A DNA stretch of 64,000 nt from G963556115 sp963667375 (lineage in GTDB: Bacteria; Planctomycetota; SZUA-567), in NCBI GenBank assembly GCA_963667375.1, contig OY763323.1, forward strand, positions 1,612,001 through 1,676,000. The letters are read 5' to 3'. Position 1 is the first letter of the stretch. Each line of letters starts with the position of its first letter. Positions 35,345-44,691 of the stretch are shown here, in pieces. Made by a program: the position numbers and the translations under genes. The notes beneath the pieces are model-generated. The model searched no databases, was not told the origin of the DNA, and saw only the letters and a list, made by a program, of their open reading frames with translations.

Positions 35345-36644
35345 TACTACTTCTCCTTTCGTGTCTGATATTACCTTGAGGAACCAGAGATATGGTTTGA
35401 TCGTCATCGGCCAGAAGCTGTTCTATGCCGATCGATTTGCGTTCATCTGCATCTTCAAGAGCGAGTTCGAGGTTGCATTTGGCACAATCCCGGTTGCAGA
35501 ATGTTGGTTCGTACGAGTCGGGCTCCTTGTAGGTAGTTATCACGCCTTCGTAGTTTCTCAGAACCACCTTATTCGTGGACCATGAAATCAGATAATTCGG
35601 CATTACCGGTATTTTTCCACCGCCACCAGGGGCGTCGATGACGTATGTCGGTACGCAGAAACCGCTGGTGTGACCGATAAGGCTTTCCAGAATTTCAATA
35701 CCTTTACCTACCGGGGTGCGGAAATGGCTCAGGCCTTCCGAAAGGTCACACTGATACAGATAGTACGGACGCACCCTGTTTGCAACAAGTTTATGAACCA
35801 GCGAGCGCATGATTCGCGGGCAGTCGTTGACACCGGAGAGCAGTACTGACTGGTTGCCAAGCGGAATCCCGGCATCGGCAAGTTTTGCCAAGGCATGTCG
35901 TGAAGAGCTGGTCAGTTCACGCGGATGATTGAAATGGGTGTTGAGCCAGAGGGGTTGGTATTTCTTCAGTACCCGTATCAGACCATCGGTGATCCGCTGC
36001 GGCAGTACTACCGGAGTGCGGGTGCCGATACGTATAACCTCGACATGTTCGATACTGCGCAGTTCTGCAAGAATCCAGTCCAGATAATCATCAGGCAGCA
36101 GAAAGGGATCTCCGCCACTCAAGAGAACGTCACGTATCTGCGGGTGCTCCTTGATATACTCTATGCCTTTACTGATCTGAGCTTTTCCGGGAATGGTATC
36201 CTGATCTCCTACCTTGCGTTTGCGGGTGCAGTGACGGCAGTACATGGAGCAGCTGTTACTGACCAGCAGCAGTACCCGGTCCGGGTATCTATGGGTAAGC
36301 CCGGGAACGGGGCAGTCTTTGTCCTCATGCAGTGGATCCTGCATATCAACTGAGGTTATAGTAAGTTCTTCAATTGAGGGGAAGCTTTGTTTGTAGATCG
36401 GGTCGTTCTCCAGATTATCACAAGCAATCAGCGAAAGATAATATGGGGTGACCGATAAGGGGAATTTCTTAACAACTTCATTAAAGTTTTTACTCAGTTC
36501 TTCAGGGAATTTTATCCCCAGAAGGTTTTGGGCTTGATCCAGGCTGGTTACACTATGTTGCAGCTGCCAGCGCCAGTCAGACCAGTTTGATAAATTTGCT
36601 CCTGTAATTTCCTGTAAAATGTTTTCCTGATTTTCAGTAAACAA
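35337..36644 (-). CDS. ablA: Lysine 2,3-aminomutase
   Basis: A 435-residue KamA/AblA. Radical SAM cluster ligands are Cys132-x3-Cys136-x2-Cys139 (CSMYCRHCTRKRKVGD); MLSGVNDCP and VLLSGGDPF further conserve PLP/SAM regions. The enzyme converts L-lysine to L-beta-lysine using PLP and SAM. Start TTG at 36644 with AAAGGAGGATAAT upstream, which is also the end of the MarR gene. C-terminal cysteines (CNRDCAKCNLE) near residue 390 match the zinc-binding tail of lysine aminomutases. It is here coupled to transport and to ablB, i.e. osmolyte synthesis, rather than to lysine fermentation genes (kamDE, kdd, kce), which are absent. Confidence 0.93.
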   Translation of the reverse strand: MFTENQENILQEITGANLSNWSDWRWQLQHSVTSLDQAQNLLGIKFPEELSKNFNEVVKKFPLSVTPYYLSLIACDNLENDPIYKQSFPSIEELTITSVDMQDPLHEDKDCPVPGLTHRYPDRVLLLVSNSCSMYCRHCTRKRKVGDQDTIPGKAQISKGIEYIKEHPQIRDVLLSGGDPFLLPDDYLDWILAELRSIEHVEVIRIGTRTPVVLPQRITDGLIRVLKKYQPLWLNTHFNHPRELTSSSRHALAKLADAGIPLGNQSVLLSGVNDCPRIMRSLVHKLVANRVRPYYLYQCDLSEGLSHFRTPVGKGIEILESLIGHTSGFCVPTYVIDAPGGGGKIPVMPNYLISWSTNKVVLRNYEGVITTYKEPDSYEPTFCNRDCAKCNLELALEDADERKSIGIEQLLADDDQTISLVPQGNIRHERRSSNE

Positions 36645-36650
36645 TTAAAA

Positions 36651-37139
36651 TTATCCTCCTTTATAAAATTCTGCGGATGGACTCGGTATAAGGTTGGGTG
36701 AAGCATCAATGCTCTCCAGATTCATCAAGGACACAATCTTTTCCAGTGATTGTATTAGCTGCTGTTGTTCATTAGCATCGAGATTTGCCAGTGACTCGGC
36801 AAAGTTGTCCTGCAGTAGTGATGGCGCGGAGCTGATGATTTCAATCCCTTTCAGGCTGGGGCAGAGATTTACCTTGCGTCTGTCCGAGCTTGAACGCATT
36901 CGGCTCACAAAGCCTTTTGCTTCGAGTCTGTCAATAATACCAGTAAGGGTACTGGCACTTAAATCCACCTTATGGCTGAGGTCGGACAGGGTCATATTCT
37001 CAGTGGCAACAATTTCACGCAGACACAGAAGCTGTGGCGCGGTAAGACCAAGTCTGGTATTCAGCTGGCGGGAATATATATCTACTCCGCGTATAATGCG
37101 CCGCAGGGAGCAGAGAATTCTTTCTTCATTAGATTTCAT
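36651..37139 (-). CDS. MarR-family transcriptional regulator
   Basis: A 162-residue MarR protein with the winged helix DLSHKVDLSASTLTGIIDRLEAKGFVSRMRSSSDRRKVN (recognition helix and wing). It is the first gene of the abl operon, seven bases before ablA, whose ribosome-binding site lies within its end. Immediately upstream there is a 52-bp concentric palindrome, very likely its own operator. The signal sensed is unknown; salt or lysine status would fit. Confidence 0.9.
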   Translation of the reverse strand: MKSNEERILCSLRRIIRGVDIYSRQLNTRLGLTAPQLLCLREIVATENMTLSDLSHKVDLSASTLTGIIDRLEAKGFVSRMRSSSDRRKVNLCPSLKGIEIISSAPSLLQDNFAESLANLDANEQQQLIQSLEKIVSLMNLESIDASPNLIPSPSAEFYKGG

Positions 37140-37157
37140 GGGGTATATTATTCTTAC

Positions 37158-37209
37158 AATATTTTCTGTTAAAATGTTTCGTGTACGAAATATTATAACA
37201 GAAAATATT
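37158..37209. promoter_or_regulatory. 52-bp concentric palindrome, candidate MarR operator
   Basis: Perfect 14-bp outer arms AATATTTTCTGTTA (37158-37171) and TAACAGAAAATATT (37196-37209) surround an inner palindrome TTTCGTGTACGAAA (37177-37190) with the same centre. It lies 19 bp upstream of the MarR start. MarR proteins bind inverted repeats of this type; the two nested ones could hold two dimers. Confidence 0.75.
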
Positions 37210-37654
37210 TGTCATGCAACATTAAAGTATGCCGTAGCTAGCAATTTATGTTAAATTGTCTGTTTTTATTATAATTGAAATAGCGTTAAGTACAGGGATA
37301 TATTTGTATAAGTATAGATATAATCAGATGTTGTGTCGTGAGTGTGAAATCTGATAATAGCTGGTGCAGAGTGCGGAGTAGTCTTTATCGCTTAAAGACT
37401 GGGGCGGGTGTAATAATCAGGAATTTATCCGTTGCTGGATAAAATGTGATACATATAACTTCTTGAATGATTTGATGATAAAGTTAAGTATCTGCATAAA
37501 TGTATACCAAGATTGTCTGCTTTATACTGAGAGATTAAGGGCTATTTTATTGACTTTTCTTTTGTGTATTAGTCGGGTATCGCTAAAATAGCAGGTATTG
37601 GAATTTGTATTACCATTGTGGTAACAGCTTGGTATCGGGTTAGCGGGAGTATTG
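37210..37654. other. Intergenic region before the potassium-channel operon
   Basis: 445 bp without ORFs. The promoter of trkH should be here. A TATAAT-like sequence occurs near 37320, but no convincing -35 partner. GGGAG (37645-37649) is the ribosome-binding site for the ATG at 37655. Confidence 0.35.
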
Positions 37655-39655
37655 ATGAATAACAGGTCATATACCGGCAGAATAGGTCTGGAAGGGATAT
37701 TACTGGTGTTGGCACCGCTCCCTTTATTATTTGTTGTCTGTGAAGGTGATCCCTGGGGACTCCGGATTGAAACTCTTCTTGCCGGCGGGTCATCATTATT
37801 ATTACTGGCATCGGCCGTTACTTTATTGCGTCGTCCCGGAACCGGGAAACTACTGGGAATTCTGGCGGTAATTCTAGGGTATATTGCAACTTTGCAGTTT
37901 GTCTTGAACAGCCAGTCCGCGACTTTAGCGGTGACTGTTCTCTTTATAGCGGCTTTTTTTGCCTTCTTTGATTTTGCCCCTAAAATCACTAGTAATCCGA
38001 GTACGCCTGCCAGCAGATCGATAACCCGTTCTTTCTGGGGCAGTCTGGTGCTGATACCGTTTCTCCTGCTTAATATGTTTTTGCAGACCTTTAATATTAA
38101 ACATGCTCCCTGGCTGGTGGCGTTGTCGGTATTTCTGTCATTTCTGATGTATCTGCACTCTGCTCTGCTCTTTAAATCACTATGGCGGGTACTTCTGTCT
38201 CTGGTACTAGTGTTCTTTCTGGGTATCTCATTACAGGCGGGGTTATACAGCAGCAGCTATTTTCTTGGGGCGATAATGGCTGTTATTCAACTGGGGCTGC
38301 TGCCGCGGCAGAAAGAGAAGTTTGAGCCGCGTGAACAGTGGTGGGAGGTGCTGCTGACGCATCCGGCCAGGGTGCTGCTGACCACGTTTCTGATTCTCTG
38401 CTTTTGTGGTACACTGCTGCTGCTGATACCTGTCACTCATTTTGATGCGCAGATAAGTGCGGTCGATGCCGCATTTACTTCGGTGAGTGCGGTATGTGTG
38501 ACCGGACTTATAGTACTTGATACGCCGCTTGATTTTACGGCTGCCGGTCAGTCAGTTATTTTGCTGCTGATACAGCTTGGAGGTCTCGGCATAATGAGTA
38601 TTACCACCGTGGCGCTGCATGTGATGGGGCGGAGAATGAGCCTCAAACAGGAACGCCTTATGACCTCCATGACCGATACTCCGCATAAGGATCTTATAAA
38701 ATCACTGGCGACAATACTGAAATATACCTTTATCACGGAGTGCATTGGGGCAGTTATTCTGGCGTTATTGTTTTATAACCACGGTGATGCTGCCTGGTAT
38801 GCCGTGTACCGGGGATTATTTACTTCGGTTTCAGCTTTCTGTAATGCCGGCTTTGCGCTGCAGAGTGACAGTCTCATCCCGTATCAGAGTCAGCCGCTTA
38901 TTCTGCATACGGTGGGGCTGCTGATAATTCTTGGAGGTATTGCTCCGGCGGTCGCGCTAATTATTCCGCGATGGCTGGTAGGAAAGGTTATTCCCATACC
39001 GGCGCGTATTGCGCTCGTGACTACAGTCATAATGCTGGTCAGCGGAATGCTGGTAGTGCTGATCTTTGAATGGAACGGTTTTCTTGAAGGTTTATCTATC
39101 TTTGATAAGATTCAGAATGCCTGGTTTCAGTCGGTGACGCTCAGAACCGCCGGATTTAACTCTGTTGATATCTCGCAGTGTGACAGTCCGACCTTTCTGG
39201 TTATGATTATCTATATGTTTATCGGCGGCAGCCCCGGAGGTACGGCAGGTGGTATAAAGACCACTACAGTCGGTATTCTGGCAATTACGTTCTGGGCGAA
39301 TATCATGAACCGTCGTGATGTTATAATTCAGAACCGGCGTATTGATCCGGTTACGATTTTTCGGGCTGTCACTATCGTGATCTCGGGTATCATCATCTGG
39401 CTGGCGGGTCTGCTGATGCTTGAAGTGACGCAGCAGTTGCCAGCGCGGGAGCTGGTATTTGAAATAACCTCGGCAATAGCAACTGTCGGGCTTACCATCG
39501 GAGCGACACCGCATCTTGATGAAATAGGCAAGGTGATAATTATTATAGCAATGTTTGTGGGAAGAATCGGTCCTATGACGTTGTTTATGCTGCTCAGTGA
39601 TGATAGCAGCAGCGGCAGTTCACAATGTCTGGATGAAAAGATATCATTGACTTGA
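37655..39655 (+). CDS. TrkH/KtrB-type potassium uptake channel with an N-terminal membrane extension
   Basis: A 666-residue membrane protein. The last 440 residues are a TrkH/KtrB ion-translocating subunit, with the four selectivity-filter loops recognisable as SVSAVCVTGL (near residue 275), SVSAFCNAGF, VTLRTAGFNSVD and GGSPGGTAGGIKT. The first 220 residues hold six to eight extra hydrophobic helices not found in the standard 440-480-residue KtrB/TrkH. The channel imports K+ (with Na+ or H+ coupling) and is gated by the TrkA/KtrA protein encoded 17 bp downstream. Located next to the acetyl-beta-lysine genes, it fits osmoadaptation. The role of the extension is unknown. Confidence 0.9.
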   Translation: MNNRSYTGRIGLEGILLVLAPLPLLFVVCEGDPWGLRIETLLAGGSSLLLLASAVTLLRRPGTGKLLGILAVILGYIATLQFVLNSQSATLAVTVLFIAAFFAFFDFAPKITSNPSTPASRSITRSFWGSLVLIPFLLLNMFLQTFNIKHAPWLVALSVFLSFLMYLHSALLFKSLWRVLLSLVLVFFLGISLQAGLYSSSYFLGAIMAVIQLGLLPRQKEKFEPREQWWEVLLTHPARVLLTTFLILCFCGTLLLLIPVTHFDAQISAVDAAFTSVSAVCVTGLIVLDTPLDFTAAGQSVILLLIQLGGLGIMSITTVALHVMGRRMSLKQERLMTSMTDTPHKDLIKSLATILKYTFITECIGAVILALLFYNHGDAAWYAVYRGLFTSVSAFCNAGFALQSDSLIPYQSQPLILHTVGLLIILGGIAPAVALIIPRWLVGKVIPIPARIALVTTVIMLVSGMLVVLIFEWNGFLEGLSIFDKIQNAWFQSVTLRTAGFNSVDISQCDSPTFLVMIIYMFIGGSPGGTAGGIKTTTVGILAITFWANIMNRRDVIIQNRRIDPVTIFRAVTIVISGIIIWLAGLLMLEVTQQLPARELVFEITSAIATVGLTIGATPHLDEIGKVIIIIAMFVGRIGPMTLFMLLSDDSSSGSSQCLDEKISLT

Positions 39656-39672
39656 TGAAGGAGGAATAATAG

Positions 39673-40332
39673 ATGGCGCAACAGATATTAATTGTCGGGT
39701 TGGGACAGTTCGGCATGTCACTGGCAAAAACTCTGACGGAAAAAGGAGCTGAAGTTCTTGCCGTCGATATTGATAAAGGGCTTGTGGAAGAGGCTTCAGC
39801 CTTTGTTACTCAATCGATGATTATTAATGCCACTGATGAGAATGAACTGGCAATGCTGGAGCCGGGGAAACGTGATGCGGCTGTCTGTGCTATCGGTGAT
39901 GATTCACGTGAGGCCTCAATAATCTGTACCGCGCTTTTACGCCAGATGGGGGCACCAATGGTAATCTCGCGTGCCAGTGATAAGATGCATCAGCGTATTC
40001 TCGGTCTTGTCGGTGCGCATCAGGTTGTAAATCCTGAGCAGGAGTTTGGTAAACGCTTTGCGAATAAGATTCTTTACAGTAATGTGATAGTCGATACCAA
40101 TCTGGGTGAAGATCTGCATCTGACTGAGATCAGTACCCAGCCTTCGATGGTTGGAAAGACACTGGTAGAGCTGGCGCTGCCCAGTATTTATGGGGTGATG
40201 GTTGCAGGAATCAGAAGATCTGAGGACGGCAGGGTAGTGCAACCCTCTCCGCATGAACCGCTGCAGGCGGATGATAATCTGATTATAGTCTCTAATGAGG
40301 CGGCGATTGCAAATCTGGTAAAAGGGATATAG
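39673..40332 (+). CDS. TrkA/KtrA-type NAD-binding K+ channel regulator
   Basis: A 219-residue RCK protein. Rossmann motif IVGLGQFGMSLAKTL near the N-terminus followed by VDIDK, acidic end of strand two (binds NAD or ATP); RCK_C domain from residue 140. Single RCK module as in KtrA (TrkA has two). It controls the channel encoded just upstream. ATG with AAGGAGGAATA upstream. The end of this gene carries the Shine-Dalgarno of the next one. Confidence 0.93.
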   Translation: MAQQILIVGLGQFGMSLAKTLTEKGAEVLAVDIDKGLVEEASAFVTQSMIINATDENELAMLEPGKRDAAVCAIGDDSREASIICTALLRQMGAPMVISRASDKMHQRILGLVGAHQVVNPEQEFGKRFANKILYSNVIVDTNLGEDLHLTEISTQPSMVGKTLVELALPSIYGVMVAGIRRSEDGRVVQPSPHEPLQADDNLIIVSNEAAIANLVKGI

Positions 40333-40334
40333 TC

Positions 40335-41003
40335 ATGAAACTTCTTTATAGTGTGCGTATTGGCACTCTGGTATTGATATTCTTAAATCTGCTTATGGCT
40401 TTCGGGTCAATCTGGGTTTTTCTGCGTATGGCTCCGGCTATTGACAGTATTATAAAAAAGAATACCAACACGCTGGTTCTCTGTGAAAAAATGCTTTCCA
40501 GTATTGCTCAGAGTTCAGAAATAGAAGGGAATAATGCAGAATTTGAAGCGACTTTCTCCGAGGCTTTGGAGCAGGCGCGGCGTAATATTACTGAGGCTGG
40601 TGAGCCTGAGGCTATAGCAATTATTTCCGATAATTACCAGAAAGCTTTTGCCGGTGAGCGTGACGCGATAGCACGGACTATTTCTGCGATTATTGAACTG
40701 AGTTCACTCAATAAAAAGGCGATGCTGCTGGAGGATAAAAAAGCCCGAAAACTCGGCAGCGGCGGAGCCTGGGGGGTGGTCTTTATGGCAACAATCGTCT
40801 TTACGGTAACTCTGCTTCTGGTGCGGGGGCTGCGCCGGACCATGGTATCTCCGCTTGAGGAGATAAACGCAGTGGTTCAGGCCAATCTCCGAGGTGATAA
40901 TATGCGCCGTTGTTTCGGTACCGGTATACCCAAAGATGTGAAGGTACTTTATGAGGGTATAAATGATATCCTTGATGGCACAAAACGTAAGATATCGAAA
41001 TAG
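40335..41003 (+). CDS. Two-helix membrane protein with HAMP domain and no output module
   Basis: A 222-residue protein: membrane helix at about 8-30, an extracytoplasmic helical region (31-135), second membrane helix (about 143-163) and a HAMP-like linker (RGLRRTMVSPLEEINAVVQANLRGD) up to the end. It looks like a receptor or sensor kinase cut off after HAMP, but the ORF ends cleanly with an ordered terminator, so it may be a complete small sensor. Shine-Dalgarno AAAGGGA lies inside the end of ktrA, three bases from its stop, so it is part of the K+ operon. I do not recognise a named family. Confidence 0.65.
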   Translation: MKLLYSVRIGTLVLIFLNLLMAFGSIWVFLRMAPAIDSIIKKNTNTLVLCEKMLSSIAQSSEIEGNNAEFEATFSEALEQARRNITEAGEPEAIAIISDNYQKAFAGERDAIARTISAIIELSSLNKKAMLLEDKKARKLGSGGAWGVVFMATIVFTVTLLLVRGLRRTMVSPLEEINAVVQANLRGDNMRRCFGTGIPKDVKVLYEGINDILDGTKRKISK

Positions 41004-41016
41004 AGGTGCTGATATT

Positions 41017-41062
41017 AAAAACCTGCAAGTATATTCTTTATCAGAAATATTTGCAGGTTTTA
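41017..41062. terminator. Bidirectional terminator after the K+ operon
   Basis: AAAACCTGCAA pairs with TTGCAGGTTTT, extended by a few more pairs; T-runs follow on both strands, so it can also serve the minus-strand gene ending at 41196. Confidence 0.85.
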
Positions 41063-41195
41063 TCTATGGCGGTTAAATTATAGAATTTTATCAATTATCC
41101 GGATTTGTGGCGGCTGATAAGGTATTTACTATTTTAGTATGAAAATAATAAATAGTTCAAGCCATTGGTTCGCCTACGAATATGTGATTTGGTAA

Positions 41196-42242
41196 TTATA
41201 TGTTGCGCTCGGTATAGGCTTCAGAAAGTGGTTTACGTCTATTGCCGGAGAGTAGGAGTTTAGTGAAGCCGGCATCGTAGAGCATGGTTTTACAGTTGCT
41301 GATATCCATCCCGCGGTTATTTTGTGTTTCGGCGGTTGTATCGCGCGGATTGGCTCCACATTCAGCATATACGACATTTGCACCGCTGCTGAGTCCAATC
41401 AGATTCGGCTCATGAACCGCAATATTTCTGGTGTCGGTACAGGCAATACTGGCCAGAGCCACAACTGCGGTTATCTGTCCGAGTCGCAGGTTGGTTATCT
41501 GACCGCAGTCAGCCAGCGGTGAGTCCGGCAGATAAATACGCCGCATGGTAGCGTGCTGAAAACAGCCATATTCGATACCAAGGAATAATTGTTCAACCAG
41601 TTCCGCCGAACTGTGTTCTGGACCTATGGGTTCACAGCAGTAGTACCAGTCAAGTCCGGTCTCTTTTATCGCTTTGATGCTGTTTATTCGCTGTTCGGGA
41701 GCGAGTGCCGTGTCGATCCCTTCACGCAAACGGCAGACGTGATAGGCGCCGGTTATACCGGAATTTTTCAGTTCCTGAGCCTGTTCTTTGGTAATATCAC
41801 CAATATTTACAACCAAATTAGGACAGTTCTCAAGATTATCTTTGATCAGGTTTATTGAGTGCAGCAGGCGGTCAAAGTTAAAATTATGCATTGCCATGAG
41901 AAAAATAGCAAAAATATCATTGCCACTATTAAAGCTCTTTGCTGCAGCGAGTAGGTCAGAATCAGACATGGAAGAAGCAGTGAATTTTGTGTGCCCTTCG
42001 GCGAAGCTACAGAATTTGCATCCTCCTGGGCAAGAGTCAATTTCGATACCGATCTGACCGAGAATAATAGCTTCATTCATAAAACGTGTGCGACTGATGT
42101 TATCGGCAGTAGCCCGTATCAGTCCGGCTTCCAGAGATGTCTCCGGGAAATCAAGCATAAATATACATTCCTCACGGGTTGGTGCTTTCCCTTCAAGCGC
42201 ATTATTTATAATTCGTTCCAGTTCATATGTTGCAGATTTCAT
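41196..42242 (-). CDS. BioB/HydE-like radical SAM protein
   Basis: A 348-residue radical SAM protein of the biotin synthase-like superfamily. The cluster motif is C-x3-C-x2-C (CPGGCKFCSFAEGH, near residue 72). The TIM-barrel segments SDSDLLAAAKSF, MVNIGDI-type and YHVCRLREG resemble those of BioB, HydE, PylB and related enzymes; the C-terminus has CGANPRDT-type sequence (BATS-like domain). No biotin gene is near and the usual BioB 2Fe-2S cysteine set is not obvious, so it is probably not biotin synthase. ATG with AAGGAG upstream. Function not assignable. Confidence 0.75.
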   Translation of the reverse strand: MKSATYELERIINNALEGKAPTREECIFMLDFPETSLEAGLIRATADNISRTRFMNEAIILGQIGIEIDSCPGGCKFCSFAEGHTKFTASSMSDSDLLAAAKSFNSGNDIFAIFLMAMHNFNFDRLLHSINLIKDNLENCPNLVVNIGDITKEQAQELKNSGITGAYHVCRLREGIDTALAPEQRINSIKAIKETGLDWYYCCEPIGPEHSSAELVEQLFLGIEYGCFQHATMRRIYLPDSPLADCGQITNLRLGQITAVVALASIACTDTRNIAVHEPNLIGLSSGANVVYAECGANPRDTTAETQNNRGMDISNCKTMLYDAGFTKLLLSGNRRKPLSEAYTERNI

Positions 42243-42824
42243 TGTCTTCGCTCCTTCTTGGTTAAATCTATATTGGTACTTTATCGCAGAATTTGCTGTT
42301 AGGCAACGGTTGGGGAGTATATTGTTGGTATATTACCAAAAATACCGGTAATTATCCTATTATTAGAAATGTGAAATTGCAAAAAAAAAGCCTCCCAGCA
42401 AATGATGGCTAGAGAAGCATGCAATGTTTTTGTTTGTTGTTTAAATGATAGAGTGTGGATTTATTCTCTATGACTGTAACTATACAAATAAATATTCGGG
42501 TAATATTCTTTCGCGGTTAGCATTGAGTTAAAGTGATTATATAAGAAAATAATATAAAAATTGGCGGTAGCTGCCTGAAACAACTGTTTAATAAAAAAGT
42601 GCTATTTAGTCGATAAATATGTATTATGAGGAAATGATTAAAAAAGTCTGATAAATTCAAAAATGCTGGTTTTAGCGGTAAATTTCTAATGGGAATATGT
42701 TGTAAATAACATGTGAATAAAATATTATTATTTTGCTAATTTTAATAGTCGTTGCTGTTTTTACGCTTGCTTAAAAATGAAACTATGTTAGTATAGTGCC
42801 AAATTGCGGTGAAAGGGTACGGCG
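42243..42824. other. Intergenic region between divergent genes
   Basis: About 580 bp. Contains an A-tract and GCCTCCC-rich segment at 42381-42420 and otherwise AT-rich sequence. Promoters for the radical SAM gene (minus) and the cyclase (plus) must be here; TTGCTT at 42767 with a TAGTAT-like box 16 bp later is the best plus-strand candidate, but weak. Confidence 0.35.
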
Positions 42825-44519
42825 TTGGAAAATGATACATTGAGGCAGGAGATTACCAGACTGAAAACAAAGAATAGTCTGCTGCTGCAATATAAGAAAA
42901 AATATGAGTTTATCGAGAATGTCTCTGGTGAAGCGGTATTAATTTTTGATTCGGAGTTTTCATGTCTGAATATTAATTATCGAGGGATGGAATTATTCGG
43001 CTACAGTTTGACCGAAGCGCTAGGCAGGAAAGTTTGTGAATTTTTTACCGATGAGTACTGTAAGATTGAGCAGGAAGCCTCCTGGGAGCGTAAGGAAAGC
43101 TCATTTGAAGCAGTGATGCGGCGTAAAAATGGTCAGCAGTTCTGGGCATTGGTTTATGGTAAGAGTATCAGTTATGATGGTATTGAGGTTCGGGTGCTTG
43201 CCTGTCGTGATATTAGTAATAAGAAGAAGATGGAGAATGATATTCTGCTTCTTCGTGATGAATATCAGGCAATTTTTAATAATACCCAGGTCGGGATTCT
43301 TCTTACCTCTTCTGATCGGATTATCAGGAGGGTCAATCAGAAGTTTGTTGAGATTATGGGTTATAAGCATGCCAGTGAACTCATCGGCAGAAGTATTGAG
43401 GTCTGTCATATCCGCTATAAAAGTTTTATGGATTTTGGCTCGGCCTTTTATACTCAGCTGTTAGAGGGAAAGAAGGTCAAGACTGAATATCGTTTCAGAA
43501 ATTCCCGGGGTGAAGCTATCTGGATGAGTGTTAGCGGTTCTCTTATCTCTAAGGATGAACATCCGACACTGGATAAGGGTGTGGTCTGGGTCTTTGAAGA
43601 TATAAGTGAGAAGAAGCTTGCTGATGAAAAGCTCGAAGCGGCGTATCATGAAATGGAGGTTATATTCAATAATTCCTTGATCGGCCTGCTGATGGTTCGT
43701 CCGTTCCGGAAAATACATAAGGCAAATCAGGTTCTGGCAAATATTATGGGCTTTGATTCTCCGTCTGGGCTTGAGGGGAAATCAACCAGAATATTATTTG
43801 ATTCAGAGAGTAACTTTATAAAATTCAAAGATAAATTCTATCCGGCATTAGTCAGTAAATCGGTGCATGCTGGAGACTTTCAGGTTATACGTTCCGATGG
43901 CAGTATAATCTGGGTTTCGGTATCCGGTAAAGTTTTGGATGATTGTGAACCACCTGATCTTAATTTGGGAGTGATCTGGTCGATAATCGATATCACCAAA
44001 CGCAAAGAAGCTGAGGAAAAACTGCTGGAACTTTCACGCACGGATAGTCTCACCGGTATCTATAATCGCCGTTATTTTTATGAACTCGCAGCTTATGAAC
44101 TTGAGGTACATAAAAGATATGACAGGTTACTTGCTTATGCTATTATTGATATTGATCATTTTAAACTGATCAATGATACCTATGGTCATGCTATTGGCGA
44201 TAAGGCGTTGCATTTTTTTGCAGAGATTCTACAGAATAATCTGCGCCGTACTGATATTGTCGGCAGAATAGGAGGGGAGGAGTTTGGTATCTGTCTGCTG
44301 GAGGTTGACTTAAAGCAGGCTCTGACAATTCTGAATAATGTCCGGTCTCAGTTATTGAAGGTACTTCCCAATGCCGCTGAAGGCATCCCGATGCTGGCAA
44401 TGAGTGCGGGATGTGTGATTGTCTCTCCAGATGAGGATTTGGAAGAAGCGGTGAAGCGCGCAGACGATTTGCTTTATAAAGCGAAGAAACAGGGGCGTGA
44501 CCGGATTTTGATTTCATAA
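42825..44519 (+). CDS. Diguanylate cyclase with three PAS domains
   Basis: A 564-residue signalling protein. A short coiled-coil start (residues 1-28) is followed by three PAS domains (about 30-140, 150-270 and 275-400; VFEDISEKK and IDITKRKEAEEK are PAC ends) and a GGDEF domain (about 405-564). The active-site motif is GGEEF (483-487) and the inhibitory I-site RxxD is intact (RRTD, 474-477, exactly five residues before), so it should make c-di-GMP with product feedback. Start TTG with AAAGGG upstream. No membrane segment, hence a cytoplasmic sensor, possibly of redox, light or small ligands through PAS. Confidence 0.92.
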   Translation: MENDTLRQEITRLKTKNSLLLQYKKKYEFIENVSGEAVLIFDSEFSCLNINYRGMELFGYSLTEALGRKVCEFFTDEYCKIEQEASWERKESSFEAVMRRKNGQQFWALVYGKSISYDGIEVRVLACRDISNKKKMENDILLLRDEYQAIFNNTQVGILLTSSDRIIRRVNQKFVEIMGYKHASELIGRSIEVCHIRYKSFMDFGSAFYTQLLEGKKVKTEYRFRNSRGEAIWMSVSGSLISKDEHPTLDKGVVWVFEDISEKKLADEKLEAAYHEMEVIFNNSLIGLLMVRPFRKIHKANQVLANIMGFDSPSGLEGKSTRILFDSESNFIKFKDKFYPALVSKSVHAGDFQVIRSDGSIIWVSVSGKVLDDCEPPDLNLGVIWSIIDITKRKEAEEKLLELSRTDSLTGIYNRRYFYELAAYELEVHKRYDRLLAYAIIDIDHFKLINDTYGHAIGDKALHFFAEILQNNLRRTDIVGRIGGEEFGICLLEVDLKQALTILNNVRSQLLKVLPNAAEGIPMLAMSAGCVIVSPDEDLEEAVKRADDLLYKAKKQGRDRILIS

Positions 44520-44691
44520 GAAGTCTGATCGAAAATTAGTTGCGGGGGATGAGGTTTTTAAGTTTTGGGGCAGGCGGTTATTCTGGGTAAATAAATTTAT
44601 GGTATGTATCTTAAAATAAGTCTTTTTATTTTCAGTGACATGTTATAATAGAGTTTTATCTATATAATAGTAATTTTTTGGGGGTAAGACT

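Noticed and set aside
41196..42242. Biotin synthase (bioB) call
   Set aside because: Only superfamily-level similarity; no biotin genes near and the full cysteine set for the second cluster is not evident.
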